Shown here: piece by piece, positions 8,567 to 17,547 of the stretch
How the letters are laid out: each line of letters begins with the position of its first letter
Numbering within the stretch: position 1 is the stretch's first letter
Source: CAYNHQ01 sp964397255
Lineage (GTDB): Bacteria; Bdellovibrionota_G; JALEGL01; DATDPG01
Length of the DNA: 64,000 bases
Assembly: GCA_964397255.1 (NCBI GenBank)
Contig: CAYNHQ010000008.1
Coordinates: 102,983-166,982, forward strand
Direction: 5' to 3'
Notes under the pieces: model-generated
What the model was told of the DNA's origin: nothing
The model's database searches: none
The model's input: only the letters and a program-made list of their open reading frames with translations
Program-made: the position numbers and the translations under genes

Positions 8567-9249
8567 ATGATATCGGAGCCAATCCACAGCAAACGAGCCC
8601 TCGGACCCGTTTCTTCCCAACGGACTATTCCCGATCGAAGAAAATCACGGACGACAGGATGGAGACTTCCAGGGGTCACATGAAGTTTCCTCGAAAGTTC
8701 CCGAAGTGAGATAGCCGGTAGCAACGGGAATAGAGAGAGAAGATCACTTCGAATGGAGGCTCCATAAAGAGCGCGAAAACGAAGAATTGCGGAACGGGAA
8801 AAGACTTCTTTGGGCGATAGCAGAATCTTAGGTCGAATGAAATCGCTCTGGAGCATCTCAAAGCCATACTTAAGCATGAAAGGATCATACCGCTCCGTAT
8901 TCCGCGCCCACCAATTCTGTACCTCCATAGGCATTTGACGAAAAATGAACTCCTTTTCACCCTGATATGGAGGCACCAGCAATTTCAAAAGCTTCGTTTC
9001 CTTTGTTTTTGTCATTTCGATGAGCGCTGAAAGAAGTCTTCGGGCCCGGTCGGAACGAATTTTAAGTTTCTTCGTAATCAACAAATGACCGTACCCAGAG
9101 AGCCATGTGGCCATCGCACCCAGGACACGGCTTTCGTTTTCATAGTTTTCCAGGCTATTTGTGATGAGTTGCTCCGGGTCCTCATACGGGTCGAAATGTC
9201 CCGAAACGCGAATTCCCAGGGCGCCCCAACGCTCGATAAGATCATTCAT
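8554..9249 (-). CDS. Winged-helix protein, probable partner of the nucleotidyltransferase
   Basis: 231 residues, not recognised beyond a C-terminal winged-helix segment at about 175-210 with SLRELSRKLHVTPGSLHPVV. The rest is helical and rich in Arg and Lys. It follows the nucleotidyltransferase gene by one base, the layout of AbiE-like or other nucleotidyltransferase toxin-antitoxin pairs, in which an HTH protein is often the antitoxin or repressor. That role is inferred. The final codons (KVA, stop) lie inside the left direct repeat, so the original carboxy end may have been set by the insertion. Confidence 0.65.
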   Translation of the reverse strand: MNDLIERWGALGIRVSGHFDPYEDPEQLITNSLENYENESRVLGAMATWLSGYGHLLITKKLKIRSDRARRLLSALIEMTKTKETKLLKLLVPPYQGEKEFIFRQMPMEVQNWWARNTERYDPFMLKYGFEMLQSDFIRPKILLSPKEVFSRSAILRFRALYGASIRSDLLSLFPLLPAISLRELSRKLHVTPGSLHPVVRDFLRSGIVRWEETGPRARLLWIGSDIMKVA

Positions 9250-9250
9250 G

Positions 9251-9781
9251 CTAAACCTCCCTCGTAAGCTTCTTCGCGAGTTGATCGATCACCTCTTTCC
9301 ACCCGGGGTTGGCGGGATAATTCCGGGCCCATTGACGCGCAAGTTCAATTTCTTGGACCGTTGGTTTCATTGCAAGTAAGTCCTTCCAGTCTTCGAAACG
9401 TTCGAGCGTAGCGATCATTTTCAGCCCGACCATTTCACGCCGACCGAGTGCAAAAACATGGAGATATTCTCCCTCAAAAATCTTGATGGCTCTCCTCTTC
9501 CAGCCCTTGGGCAGGTACTGTTTATAGTGTGCGGGCTTGGTATTCATCCAGGCTGCGCCGAGGCCATGCTTTTCTCCGATTTTTTGAATCGCCCATGCCA
9601 TCTCGTCGGAAAAATGTTCCGGGAATATGACATCCACATCCTCCGTTGGCCGTGAAATCCCTTGCCAAATGAGATTTGCACCTCCGATAGCATAGACCTT
9701 AAGGGGCGTACGCAAACGCGAATCGATTTCGCCAAACAGTTGGCGCAAAACATCAATAGAATTGATCTTTGTATCGTTCAT
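9251..9781 (-). CDS. Nucleotidyltransferase (DUF6036/AbiEii-like), putative toxin
   Basis: 176 residues from ATG 9781, chosen because the -10 box TAGTAT (9795-9800) overlaps the alternative ATG at 9796. The nucleotidyltransferase signature is IGGANLIWQG followed by TEDVDVIF, giving the GG and D-x-D metal-binding residues. Family members are minimal NTases found with small HTH or unknown partners, often in toxin-antitoxin-like pairs. It is the first gene of a two-gene leftward operon with its own promoter, all between 23-bp repeats. Substrate and toxicity are unknown. Confidence 0.7.
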   Translation of the reverse strand: MNDTKINSIDVLRQLFGEIDSRLRTPLKVYAIGGANLIWQGISRPTEDVDVIFPEHFSDEMAWAIQKIGEKHGLGAAWMNTKPAHYKQYLPKGWKRRAIKIFEGEYLHVFALGRREMVGLKMIATLERFEDWKDLLAMKPTVQEIELARQWARNYPANPGWKEVIDQLAKKLTREV

Positions 9782-9794
9782 ATTATACAAACAC

Positions 9795-9823
9795 ATACTA
9801 ATAACACGAACAATTTACGTCAA
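9795..9823 (-). promoter_or_regulatory. Promoter of the nucleotidyltransferase/winged-helix pair
   Basis: Minus-strand TTGACG (9823-9818), 17-bp spacer, TAGTAT (9800-9795), then 13 nt to ATG 9781. A second TATAAT-like string directly abuts the ATG. Confidence 0.5.
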
Positions 9824-9854
9824 TCCCTGTACTCACTATCAAATGATTTTAATG

Positions 9855-9877
9855 GGTTGCACATTCAGACAACCTTC
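9855..9877. repeat. Right 23-bp direct repeat of the cassette
   Basis: Matches 8544-8566 at 22 of 23 positions. On the plus strand it contains TTGCAC (9857-9862), used as the -35 of uvrC. The distance between copies is 1311 bp. Confidence 0.85.
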
Positions 9878-9884
9878 TTAAGAT
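9857..9884 (+). promoter_or_regulatory. uvrC promoter
   Basis: TTGCAC (9857-9862), 16-bp spacer, TAAGAT (9879-9884), then 6 nt to the GTG start at 9891. The -35 is inside the right direct repeat. Leaderless by position. Confidence 0.55.
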
Positions 9885-9890
9885 GCCGCC

Positions 9891-11747
9891 GTGAACTCCG
9901 CCACGCAAGGGCAAATTGCTCGCGCCCCTGAGTCCCCCGGTGTCTACCTTTTTCGGAATTCAGTCGGGAAGGTTCTTTATGTCGGTAAAGCCAAACGGCT
10001 TCGTGATCGCCTAAAGGCCTATCTCCACCCTGAACGGGATGAGCGGCCATCGATGGTTCTGATGGTAAGCCATGTCGAAAGTGTCGAGTGGCTTTTAACC
10101 GAGAATGAAAAAGAGGCGCTGATCTTAGAAAACAGCCTTATTAAAGAGCATCGTCCCCGCTACAACATCATGTTTCGCGACGATAAGTCGTTCGTTTCCC
10201 TTCGACTGACGAAGCATTCTTTCCCGAGACTTTTTATCACACGAAAAATCGTTCGAGATGGGAGCGAATATTTCGGTCCATATTCATCCGCCTTTGACCT
10301 CCGCCAAACGCTCAAGCTTCTCCAAAAACTGTTCATGGTGCGCGACTGTTCCGATTCCTTCTTTGCCCATCGGTCTCGCCCGTGCCTTCGCCACCAAATC
10401 AAGCGGTGCAGCGCCCCCTGTGTGAACCTGGTTTCGCCCGAAGCCTATGCGGAGCAAGTCAACCAAGTTCGGCTTTTTCTTTCAGGCGAAACTACGGCTC
10501 TTATTGAAAAACTCAACCAGCAAATGACCACCGCATCCACAGACATGCGATATGAGGATGCCGCGCGAATTCGTGACCGCCTTCGGGCCATTGATGAAAC
10601 ACTCCAACCCCAGCAAGTCGAATCGCGCCAAACCAGCGAAGATGCCGATGCCCTTGGTTTGGCGGGAGATCAGGAAGCCACACTTCTCAAGGTTCTCAAG
10701 ATTCGAAATGGGAGGCTCGTTTCGGCCGATGAGTTTTTTGTTTCCGAGCCGATCTCCGCCGCGCCTGAAATTACGAGGGCTTTTGTTCAACAATATTATT
10801 TTGAAGATATTTCGGGGAGAGAAATCCCGCGCCAGCTCCTCCTTTCCACGCCCCTGGCCGATGCCAAAAACTTCGAATCTCTCTTGTCCGAAAAGGGGGG
10901 GGGAAAAACGAAAATCCTTTTTCCCAAACGGGGGCGCCTATCTCGTTTGCTTAAACTCGCCGATCGAAATGCGGCTACACTTCTTTCTGAACGAAAACGG
11001 CGGAGCGACGTCAACCGGCGAAATTTGGAGGATGTAGAGCGAAAACTTCATCTTCCCCGCTTTCCCCGCAGGATTGAAGGGTATGATATCTCCAATTTTC
11101 ATGGGGCGCAGCCAGTGGGTTCAATGGTTGTGTTTATCGACGGCGAAGCGGACAAAAACCACTATCGCCACTATGGAATTCGAGACGTGAAGGGATCGAA
11201 CGACTTTGCGATGCTTCATGAAATGTTTGATCGTCGTTTTGCGAAAATGACGAAGCAAAATAGACCCGATTTAGTGTTGGTGGATGGGGGAAAAGGGCAA
11301 CTTCGCCAAGTCGTCGATGTTCTTCGTGAGTTAAACATTGTCGATGTACCGGTCGCATCATTGGCCAAAGAACGTGAACTCATTTCTCGAAGCGGCCGGA
11401 AATTTGCGCCGGAGAGAGTTTTTCTTCCCCAGCAAAAAAATCCGATCGTTTTTCCTTCTTCCTCTCCGCTACTCCATCTCTTACAGCGCGTCAGAGATGA
11501 ATCGCATCGTTTTGGAATTACTCGGCATCGAAAAGCACGAAATCGGACCACGCTCGCCTCGGAGCTGACGCGAATACCGGGTGTCGGGCCGGGGAGACAA
11601 AAAATTCTTCTAAAATCGCTCGGAAGTCTGGAACAGATTCGATCCACAAGCGTGGAAGAACTGACTCAGATCAAAGGAATCTCCACACCGGTAGCCAAGG
11701 AAATTTACAACTATTTCCGGAGTCGGAAAGACGAAGAGAATGAGTAG
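9891..11747 (+). CDS. uvrC: UvrC, excinuclease ABC subunit C
   Basis: 618-residue nuclease subunit that makes both incisions in nucleotide excision repair with UvrAB. The N-terminal GIY-YIG domain shows GVYLFRNSVGKVLYVGKAK (about 18-36). A UVR motif (about 203-238) contains MRYEDAARIRDRL. The RNase-H-like endonuclease domain includes DISNFHG and LVLVDGGKGQL, and C-terminal helix-hairpin-helix repeats include RIPGVGPGRQK. The GTG start fits the promoter 6 nt upstream. The 3' end overlaps comEC by 8 bases. Confidence 0.96.
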   Translation: MNSATQGQIARAPESPGVYLFRNSVGKVLYVGKAKRLRDRLKAYLHPERDERPSMVLMVSHVESVEWLLTENEKEALILENSLIKEHRPRYNIMFRDDKSFVSLRLTKHSFPRLFITRKIVRDGSEYFGPYSSAFDLRQTLKLLQKLFMVRDCSDSFFAHRSRPCLRHQIKRCSAPCVNLVSPEAYAEQVNQVRLFLSGETTALIEKLNQQMTTASTDMRYEDAARIRDRLRAIDETLQPQQVESRQTSEDADALGLAGDQEATLLKVLKIRNGRLVSADEFFVSEPISAAPEITRAFVQQYYFEDISGREIPRQLLLSTPLADAKNFESLLSEKGGGKTKILFPKRGRLSRLLKLADRNAATLLSERKRRSDVNRRNLEDVERKLHLPRFPRRIEGYDISNFHGAQPVGSMVVFIDGEADKNHYRHYGIRDVKGSNDFAMLHEMFDRRFAKMTKQNRPDLVLVDGGKGQLRQVVDVLRELNIVDVPVASLAKERELISRSGRKFAPERVFLPQQKNPIVFPSSSPLLHLLQRVRDESHRFGITRHRKARNRTTLASELTRIPGVGPGRQKILLKSLGSLEQIRSTSVEELTQIKGISTPVAKEIYNYFRSRKDEENE

Positions 11748-13956
11748 CGAAGAACTCTTTCGCCGTTTTCCTCTTCTTCCACTGACCCTTCTTTATGTAC
11801 TTCTTATATCCGTCGCTCACTTGTGCGGACATGACTTCGGCAAAAAGCCAGTCCCGCCTCTTCCCTCGGAGGCCCAAGTGTATGAAGGGACGGTCATCAG
11901 TTATCCGGAAGAAAAACTCAGCGGGGGAGGGGCGCTGGTAGCGCTCTCCGGAAATTATGGGACGGCGCGAATTGCATTTTTCAATACAGTGCTTCCCAAA
12001 CGTGGAGAAATCATTCGATTTCGATCGGCGCTTCATCCTCCACGAAATTTCGGAAACGACCGAGAATGGGATTTCGAGCTCTACTGCAGAAATCGTGACA
12101 TCCATTGGACGGGATCAGTATCGGGAAAGGATGGCTGGATATCGATGGCGCCTCCCGCCGGAATTCTTCGCCCCTGGCTCAATTCCCTCCGCGAACGTGC
12201 GCTCGAGAAAGCGAGTTTTTTCCTCGAGAGTTCGAGGCGTGCTCTCTACTCGAGTTTAGTTTTGGGGGATATGTCGCAAGTCTCTCCCGAGGATGTCGAA
12301 GCCTTTCGAAAAGCGGGGGTGCTTCATCTTCTCGTTGTGTCAGGTTCACATGTCGGTTTAATTGCCTTGGTTGCGGGCTGGCTTCTGGGATGGCTCCTTC
12401 GGCGCTCTTCTTGGCTCGTAGAGCGAATTCCTGTTTGGAAAGTTCAAATTGTCGGAGGATTTCTAGGTGCTCTTTTTCTCTGCTCTCTGATTGATCTTCC
12501 TCTACCGACGACGCGTGCGCTTATGGCGTTGGCATTTTTCACTCTTGGCTTACTTTTGCGCCGGCCTCGGGGAGGATGGAATTTATGGGTCGTGATTGGA
12601 TTGATCATTCTTGCTCTTCGTCCAGGATATCTTTTTGATATTTCATTTCAGCTCTCCTTCGCGGCTGTGGGTGGGATCATGCTCATGGCTCCATACTTTC
12701 GAAGCCAAGGCTCGACATTTGTTCGCGCTCTGTCGGCCCTGTTTCTCAGCTCCCTCGGAGCCTTTTTGGCTACACTTCCGATTCTGATTTGGCACTTCAG
12801 TCGGCTGAGCGCCTGGTCGCTTATGGGCAATCTCATTTTGGTTCCACTTTTGGGGAGTGTCGGAATACCGGTGGGGCTAGCGGCGACATTTACAACGGGG
12901 CGACTGAGCGAATTGCTATTTGTTTTATTCGACCGGTGGCTGGAGCTTTCTCTTCCCATTCTTAAATGGGTCGCCTCGCTTCATGGAACCGATCTCTACA
13001 TTCCTTCACCGCCACTGATCGGATGGATCGGCTTTGCAGGTTTATTCGCGCTTTTTTTCATCCGAAAGTTAAAGTTCTTTACTGCCGAATATCAGCGAAT
13101 CGCAGGGGTCTTTTTCGCCACTCTTCTCTTGGGGTCTTTTGTTTCGAAAAAGGATCGCTCGGCGGAGGTCCACTTTATTCATGTCGGCCAGGGGGACGCG
13201 ACACTCATTCAATCGGAAGAAGGCAAAACGATATTGGTAGATGCAGGTCCGGGAGGATTTCATAGTTTTGATGCCGGAGAGCGTGTGATTGTTCCCTGGT
13301 TTCGTGTGCATGGAATGGATCGGATTGATGTTCTGGCCATCACACATGGCGATTCCGACCATGCGGGGGGAGCCAACTCAATTCTTAAACATATAGAAGT
13401 AGGAGAGGTCTGGTATCCTCCGGTGGAGCGCCCCTCCGTGGTTCAGGCGACGTATGAAACGGCTTTGTCAAAGAGAATTCCATGGAAAAGTATGGATGCC
13501 TCGTTCCCGCCGCTCGTATGGAAAGGGCTGAAAGTAGAGACTCTTCATCCTTCGCCCGAGACGGTTCTTGAAAGTGATAACAATCGTGCGTTGGTGTTGA
13601 TGGCCCAAATTCAAAAGATTCGACTTCTTTTGGCTTCCGATATTGAAGCCGAAGCGGAAGAGGAAATTCTCCGGAAAAATCATGGTCTGCACGCGGAGAT
13701 TCTTAAAGTTCCCCACCATGGCAGCCATACTTCTTCTTCACCTGCGTTTCTTGCCGCCGTAAGTCCGTGGGAAGCGGTGATGGAAGTGGGGTGGAAAAAT
13801 CGCTTCGGCCACCCGCACTTAGAGGTCCTTGAGCGTTACATGGGAAATCATATCCGCATCTGGCGGGGGGACCTGTGTGGGGAGGTCGTAGCCCGCATTC
13901 GCGAAACCGAAATGGAAATGAACGCTATTCGTTCCTGCCAAAAATCGCTATACTAA
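11740..13956 (+). CDS. comEC: ComEC/Rec2-type DNA uptake channel protein
   Basis: 738 residues. After an N-terminal membrane helix comes a DUF4131-like OB region, then the competence domain (about 165-450) with the signature HLLVVSGSHVGLIA and many transmembrane helices. The C-terminal metallo-beta-lactamase-like domain (about 485-730) has HVGQGDATLI, THGDSDHAGG, and later HHGSHTSS. It moves single-stranded DNA across the inner membrane in natural transformation. ATG 11740 overlaps the uvrC stop. All three domains are present, so it appears intact. Confidence 0.93.
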   Translation: MSSEELFRRFPLLPLTLLYVLLISVAHLCGHDFGKKPVPPLPSEAQVYEGTVISYPEEKLSGGGALVALSGNYGTARIAFFNTVLPKRGEIIRFRSALHPPRNFGNDREWDFELYCRNRDIHWTGSVSGKDGWISMAPPAGILRPWLNSLRERALEKASFFLESSRRALYSSLVLGDMSQVSPEDVEAFRKAGVLHLLVVSGSHVGLIALVAGWLLGWLLRRSSWLVERIPVWKVQIVGGFLGALFLCSLIDLPLPTTRALMALAFFTLGLLLRRPRGGWNLWVVIGLIILALRPGYLFDISFQLSFAAVGGIMLMAPYFRSQGSTFVRALSALFLSSLGAFLATLPILIWHFSRLSAWSLMGNLILVPLLGSVGIPVGLAATFTTGRLSELLFVLFDRWLELSLPILKWVASLHGTDLYIPSPPLIGWIGFAGLFALFFIRKLKFFTAEYQRIAGVFFATLLLGSFVSKKDRSAEVHFIHVGQGDATLIQSEEGKTILVDAGPGGFHSFDAGERVIVPWFRVHGMDRIDVLAITHGDSDHAGGANSILKHIEVGEVWYPPVERPSVVQATYETALSKRIPWKSMDASFPPLVWKGLKVETLHPSPETVLESDNNRALVLMAQIQKIRLLLASDIEAEAEEEILRKNHGLHAEILKVPHHGSHTSSSPAFLAAVSPWEAVMEVGWKNRFGHPHLEVLERYMGNHIRIWRGDLCGEVVARIRETEMEMNAIRSCQKSLY

Positions 13957-14031
13957 AGGACCTTAAATTTTTTCCTCTTCGCGAGTCGATTTTTCATTCT
14001 TGTCAACTATCTTTCCGCATAAACTACGCGA

Positions 14032-14037
14032 TATAAT
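14032..14037 (+). promoter_or_regulatory. -10 box upstream of the 14044 gene
   Basis: Perfect TATAAT ending 6 nt before ATG 14044. No convincing -35 at 16-18 bp spacing; TTGTCA at 14000 is 26 bp away. Confidence 0.4.
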
Positions 14038-14043
14038 TTTCTT

Positions 14044-14556
14044 ATGAAGCGAAAGAACCGCATTTCCGAAGAGAGTCTTCTTAGACTTCGTCGAGCGATG
14101 TTATTGGCGGAGCGAGCGCAGACACGCGTGCAGGGAAGGCGGAAACTCGAGCGGATGGCACAGTGGCGGCACTTGCAAATCAGCCCATTGGCGCAGGCGG
14201 GGCTCGCCTCAAGCTACTACTGGGCAGGAGATTATAGCCAGGCCATCGGGTGGGCCCGTCAAACGATTCACCGATATCCGATGAGCGCCGCCGCTGTTTG
14301 GTGCTCGACGTTAATGGTTCTTGTATTCCGATCATTGGGTATGAAACGCGAGCGATTTGAGGCGGAAGGAGAGCGGTTTCGAATTATGCGCCGAATTGCG
14401 TTTCAAAGCGCGTCTGTCGCCGACCGAATGTATGCCCTTCAGGAGCTTCAAAAAGAACTCGAATCGCGAGATCTCGCTGTAGATGCTCAACGATGTGCCG
14501 AAGAGTTAAACGATCTCATCGGTCAGCGCTCTACATTCGGCGCTGAAGCAAATTAA
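14044..14556 (+). CDS. Uncharacterised helical protein with TPR-like segment
   Basis: 170 residues, basic and helical. The middle (about 55-90) reads like a tetratricopeptide unit: PLAQAGLASSYYWAGDYSQA then AIGWARQTIHRYP. No signal peptide or membrane helix is seen. A TATAAT box lies 6 nt upstream. The gene is monocistronic and ends 4 bases from the convergent pdxH. Function unknown; TPR units usually bind proteins. Confidence 0.7.
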   Translation: MKRKNRISEESLLRLRRAMLLAERAQTRVQGRRKLERMAQWRHLQISPLAQAGLASSYYWAGDYSQAIGWARQTIHRYPMSAAAVWCSTLMVLVFRSLGMKRERFEAEGERFRIMRRIAFQSASVADRMYALQELQKELESRDLAVDAQRCAEELNDLIGQRSTFGAEAN

Positions 14557-14560
14557 GTTA

Positions 14561-15166
14561 TTAAGGGGAAAGCCTCGAAATTTCCCAACTTCCTTCGTGA
14601 GACCGAGTGTAGAGAAACCGGTCATGAAGACGATTTGGTTTCCCCTGCCAAAATTCAATTATGGTAGGTTCCAGGCGGTAGCCTCCCCAATGAGGAGGAC
14701 GGGGAACTTTCGTGCCGAATTGGCTTCGAAGTTCTTTCACCTTTCGCTCGAGAAAAGCGCGATCGGGAATGACATGACTCTGCATCGAGGCCCAGGCCCC
14801 GATTCGACTCCCCAGAGGCCGGCTCTGAAAATATGTGTCTGATTCGGTTGCTGAGGTCTTATGTATGTTTCCTTCGATTCGGATTTGCCGAATTAACTTA
14901 TCCCAATGAAAGAGAAGAGTCGCCCGTGGGTTAGATGAAATTTCCTCTCCTTTCCGGCTTCGATAATTCGTGAAAAATACAAATCCCGCTTCGGAAAATC
15001 CCTTGAGAAGAATCGTTCGGACATTGGGCGCACCATCCCGTGTTGCCGTTGCCAAGTAAGCCGCAGTGGATTCACGGAGACGAATTTTTCCCGCATCCTC
15101 CAGCCATCGTTCCACGATGGGCCAGGGGGTCATGGGGAGCTTTTTTTCGGAAAGTGGTGATGGCAT
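14561..15166 (-). CDS. pdxH: PdxH, pyridoxamine/pyridoxine 5'-phosphate oxidase
   Basis: 201 residues from ATG 15166; a TTG at 15205 would extend it into the upstream gene. It oxidises PNP/PMP to pyridoxal 5'-phosphate using FMN. Family motifs: RTILLKGF, FTNYRSRKG, RQIRIEGN, YFQSRPLGSRIGAWAS (FMN/PLP site) and the carboxy-terminal signature EFWQGKPNRLHDRF. Downstream PLP users in the window include gcvP and the PLP-handling protein YggS. Confidence 0.94.
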   Translation of the reverse strand: MPSPLSEKKLPMTPWPIVERWLEDAGKIRLRESTAAYLATATRDGAPNVRTILLKGFSEAGFVFFTNYRSRKGEEISSNPRATLLFHWDKLIRQIRIEGNIHKTSATESDTYFQSRPLGSRIGAWASMQSHVIPDRAFLERKVKELRSQFGTKVPRPPHWGGYRLEPTIIEFWQGKPNRLHDRFLYTRSHEGSWEISRLSP

Positions 15167-15179
15167 TGCGAGGAGGGCT

Positions 15180-15650
15180 TTAGCCGCTCTTCGTCGCTTG
15201 GTCAAAAAGAGCCTGCTCTAATTTCCCATTCGATTTTCCCGGTATCCAATTGGTGCCGCCGGAGCCTTCAAGGCCATGCTGTTTTCCGGAGAAGAGACCC
15301 TCGATTGTAGGTTGTATGATGATCTTGGCTTGCCCCGATTGATCCATGATCGTCACGTTGTACGAGTACCGGCCGCGGACGAATCGAGTCCGGTCTTCTT
15401 CTTCAAACGTGGCCGACTGAAACAGTTCCCCGGTGGTGAATTCTTTTGGCTTGGTGACCATTGATAATGACGAAGGATCGCTTCGGTCGATCTCTAGTCC
15501 CAGAGCGGTAGCCGCTTTCACCACCTGCGTATAGGCGTGGTCGGGTGTCGCATTGAGAAGAAATTCATTCGTTGGACCGACGGCTTTCTTCGTACAAGAA
15601 AAGACGCTAAAAACCACTGGCAGCACAAGATAGGGAATCGCCTTCTTCAT
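15180..15650 (-). CDS. Predicted lipoprotein of unknown function
   Basis: 156 residues with a lysine-starting signal peptide and lipobox VFSC (Cys19), so it should be lipidated and membrane-anchored. The mature part is an alpha/beta domain with no recognised motif; the first helix contains PDHAYTQVVKAATALGL, a layout common in small NlpB/BamC-like domains, but the similarity is only impressionistic. It lies just upstream of pdxH on the same strand with 13 bp between. Confidence 0.7.
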   Translation of the reverse strand: MKKAIPYLVLPVVFSVFSCTKKAVGPTNEFLLNATPDHAYTQVVKAATALGLEIDRSDPSSLSMVTKPKEFTTGELFQSATFEEEDRTRFVRGRYSYNVTIMDQSGQAKIIIQPTIEGLFSGKQHGLEGSGGTNWIPGKSNGKLEQALFDQATKSG

Positions 15651-15675
15651 ATTTAAAAACTACTCCAATAAGACC

Positions 15676-15704
15676 TTGAATCAATATTTTGAAGCCTGTA
15701 TCAA
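15676..15704 (+). promoter_or_regulatory. Promoter of the porin/flavin operon
   Basis: TTGAAT (15676-15681), 17-bp spacer, TATCAA (15699-15704), and 9 nt to ATG 15714. Probably drives the four genes 15714-18942. Confidence 0.5.
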
Positions 15705-15713
15705 AGCACCGAA

Positions 15714-17027
15714 ATGAATCTTAAAATGCCACAACTCCCATGGACAGTTTTGTTTCTCCTTGTCTCGCGCTCATTTGCGCAGGAGGCGACACCAACCCCC
15801 ACTCCTACGCCGAGTGATTTAGAACGGAAGGTGGAAGTCTTGACTCAAGAAGTTGAACACCTCAAGGCGGGCGAGGAGCTTTTCCCTGAGGCCAAAGGCA
15901 GCGATTACGGGTTTGGACCAGCCGCTTCAAAAGTATATCGCACGAAAAAAGGGGTTTCGATCGGCGGATACGGTGAATTCGTTTATCAGGGATTTGCCTC
16001 GGAGGATGAAGGAGGCGCTGTCCCGCGAACGGAAGATCAGATCGATCTCCTTAAAGCGGTTTTATATACGGGGTACAAATTTAACGATCGGTTTTTATTT
16101 AACTCCGAAATCGAGTTTGAGCATGCCTCGACCGAAGGATCGGGAGAGGTTTCAGTCGAATTTGCATACATCGATTTTCTCTGGAGAAAACCGATCAATT
16201 TCCGAGCCGGGCTCATGCTTCTCCCGATGGGACTTATAAACGAGCTTCACGAACCTTCCGTCTACTTGGGGGTCCTTCATCCCGACGTCGAAGAGCGGAT
16301 TATCCCCGCCACCTGGAGTGAACTTGGCGCCGGCTTATTCGGAAGTTGGAAAGATTTTACCTACCGGGCTTATTTTGTAAGCGGTCTCAATGCCACGGGT
16401 GCGGGTACGACCGGCACCGCCGGGTTCGATGCCCAAGGCATTCGCGAAGGGAGACAGGGGGGGAGTGAAGCACTCGCCAATACCTGGGCATTTGTCGGTC
16501 GAGGAGACTACACAGGGGTTCCCGATCTTTTGGTCGGAGCCTCAGGCTATATCGGCAGTGCGGGTCAAGGCGCTCATGCTCCCACAGGCGAAGATATTCG
16601 TGCCATGACATCGATTTTGGATCTGCACGCTGATTATCGGCACAAGGGGGCTCGGTTCCGGGGTCTCTTTACCTACGGAGATATCAGTGATGTGGCGCTG
16701 ATCGATGCGGCCAAGGGACTTGCGGGGAGTCAATCGGTGGGAGAAAAACTTCTCGGTTACTATGTGGAATATGGCTACGACGTGCTCACTCATGCGGACA
16801 CAGATCAGGAACTGATTCCATTTATGCGCCATGAATGGCTTAACACACAGCACCGGGTACCGGCGGGATTTTCAAGTGATCCCTCGACCGAAGAAAAAAT
16901 TGAAACGATCGGTTTGCAGTATCAGCCGATCATGAACATCGCGTTAAAGGGCGAATACCAATTTCGGCGAACAGAGGCGAACAACGGTGTAAATCAAATG
17001 AACTTTTCCCTCGGGTATTTATTCTAA
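15714..17027 (+). CDS. Outer-membrane porin-like beta-barrel with N-terminal coiled coil
   Basis: 437 residues. A signal peptide ends near SFAQ (about residue 23), followed by a TPTPTPTP linker and a short coiled coil DLERKVEVLTQEVEHLK. The remainder alternates as amphipathic beta strands ending in a C-terminal aromatic (GYLF), as outer-membrane barrels do. NELHEPSVYLG and GGYGEF match phosphate-selective-porin-like proteins. It is 1 base from the FMN-binding gene, so it may let the substrate of the flavin redox system cross the outer membrane. Solute unknown. Confidence 0.8.
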   Translation: MNLKMPQLPWTVLFLLVSRSFAQEATPTPTPTPSDLERKVEVLTQEVEHLKAGEELFPEAKGSDYGFGPAASKVYRTKKGVSIGGYGEFVYQGFASEDEGGAVPRTEDQIDLLKAVLYTGYKFNDRFLFNSEIEFEHASTEGSGEVSVEFAYIDFLWRKPINFRAGLMLLPMGLINELHEPSVYLGVLHPDVEERIIPATWSELGAGLFGSWKDFTYRAYFVSGLNATGAGTTGTAGFDAQGIREGRQGGSEALANTWAFVGRGDYTGVPDLLVGASGYIGSAGQGAHAPTGEDIRAMTSILDLHADYRHKGARFRGLFTYGDISDVALIDAAKGLAGSQSVGEKLLGYYVEYGYDVLTHADTDQELIPFMRHEWLNTQHRVPAGFSSDPSTEEKIETIGLQYQPIMNIALKGEYQFRRTEANNGVNQMNFSLGYLF

Positions 17028-17028
17028 A

Positions 17029-17547
17029 ATGCTCAGTGGTTTGTTCGCTTTCTATCTTTCGTTTGTCTGTGCGACCGTCTACTTGACAGTCCCCGATGCT
17101 CTAAAAAAGGTTTTTCCTCCTGCAGCCGTAGTAAAAGAGAAAACGAAATTTCTTTCGGAAAAAGAATTGTCGCACGCGCGCGAAGAATTAAAGGGTGTTC
17201 CCGTTGAAAGCGCGCTGGTGACTTATTATGAAGCGAAAGAAGGGGAGCGGTGGATCGGATCGGCATACTTGGATACACATCAGGTTCGAACGCTTCCTGA
17301 AACCGTTCTAATTTCGATTCATCCCGACGGGAAAATCGACCAAGTACAAATCTTGAGTTTTAAGGAGCCTCCTGATTACCTTCCACCCTCTCGATGGTTG
17401 GGGGAAATTCATGGAAAGGAACAAAAAGAATTCGGCGAAAAAGGGGCGATTCGAAGCATTACGGGCGCGACGCTCACCGCGCGCGCCATCGAGCAAGCGG
17501 TTAAACGGGTCCTGACCTTTCATGAAATTATCTACGGAAAAAAATGA
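17029..17547 (+). CDS. FMN-binding domain protein, covalently flavinylated (RnfG/NqrC-like)
   Basis: 172 residues with one N-terminal hydrophobic anchor/signal, then an extracytoplasmic FMN_bind domain. The flavinylation motif is SITGATLTARA near residue 145; in the family the Thr after SGAT-x is esterified with FMN by ApbE. The matching ApbE gene is two genes downstream and a membrane cytochrome-like protein lies between. It overlaps the next gene by 26 bases. Role: carry electrons outside the cytoplasmic membrane; the final acceptor is unknown. Confidence 0.88.
   Translation: MLSGLFAFYLSFVCATVYLTVPDALKKVFPPAAVVKEKTKFLSEKELSHAREELKGVPVESALVTYYEAKEGERWIGSAYLDTHQVRTLPETVLISIHPDGKIDQVQILSFKEPPDYLPPSRWLGEIHGKEQKEFGEKGAIRSITGATLTARAIEQAVKRVLTFHEIIYGKK

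Noticed and set aside
8544..9877. Integron attC sites
   Set aside because: The repeats do not match the RYYYAAC/GTTRRRY ends, are nearly identical direct copies rather than variable attC, and no integrase is present.
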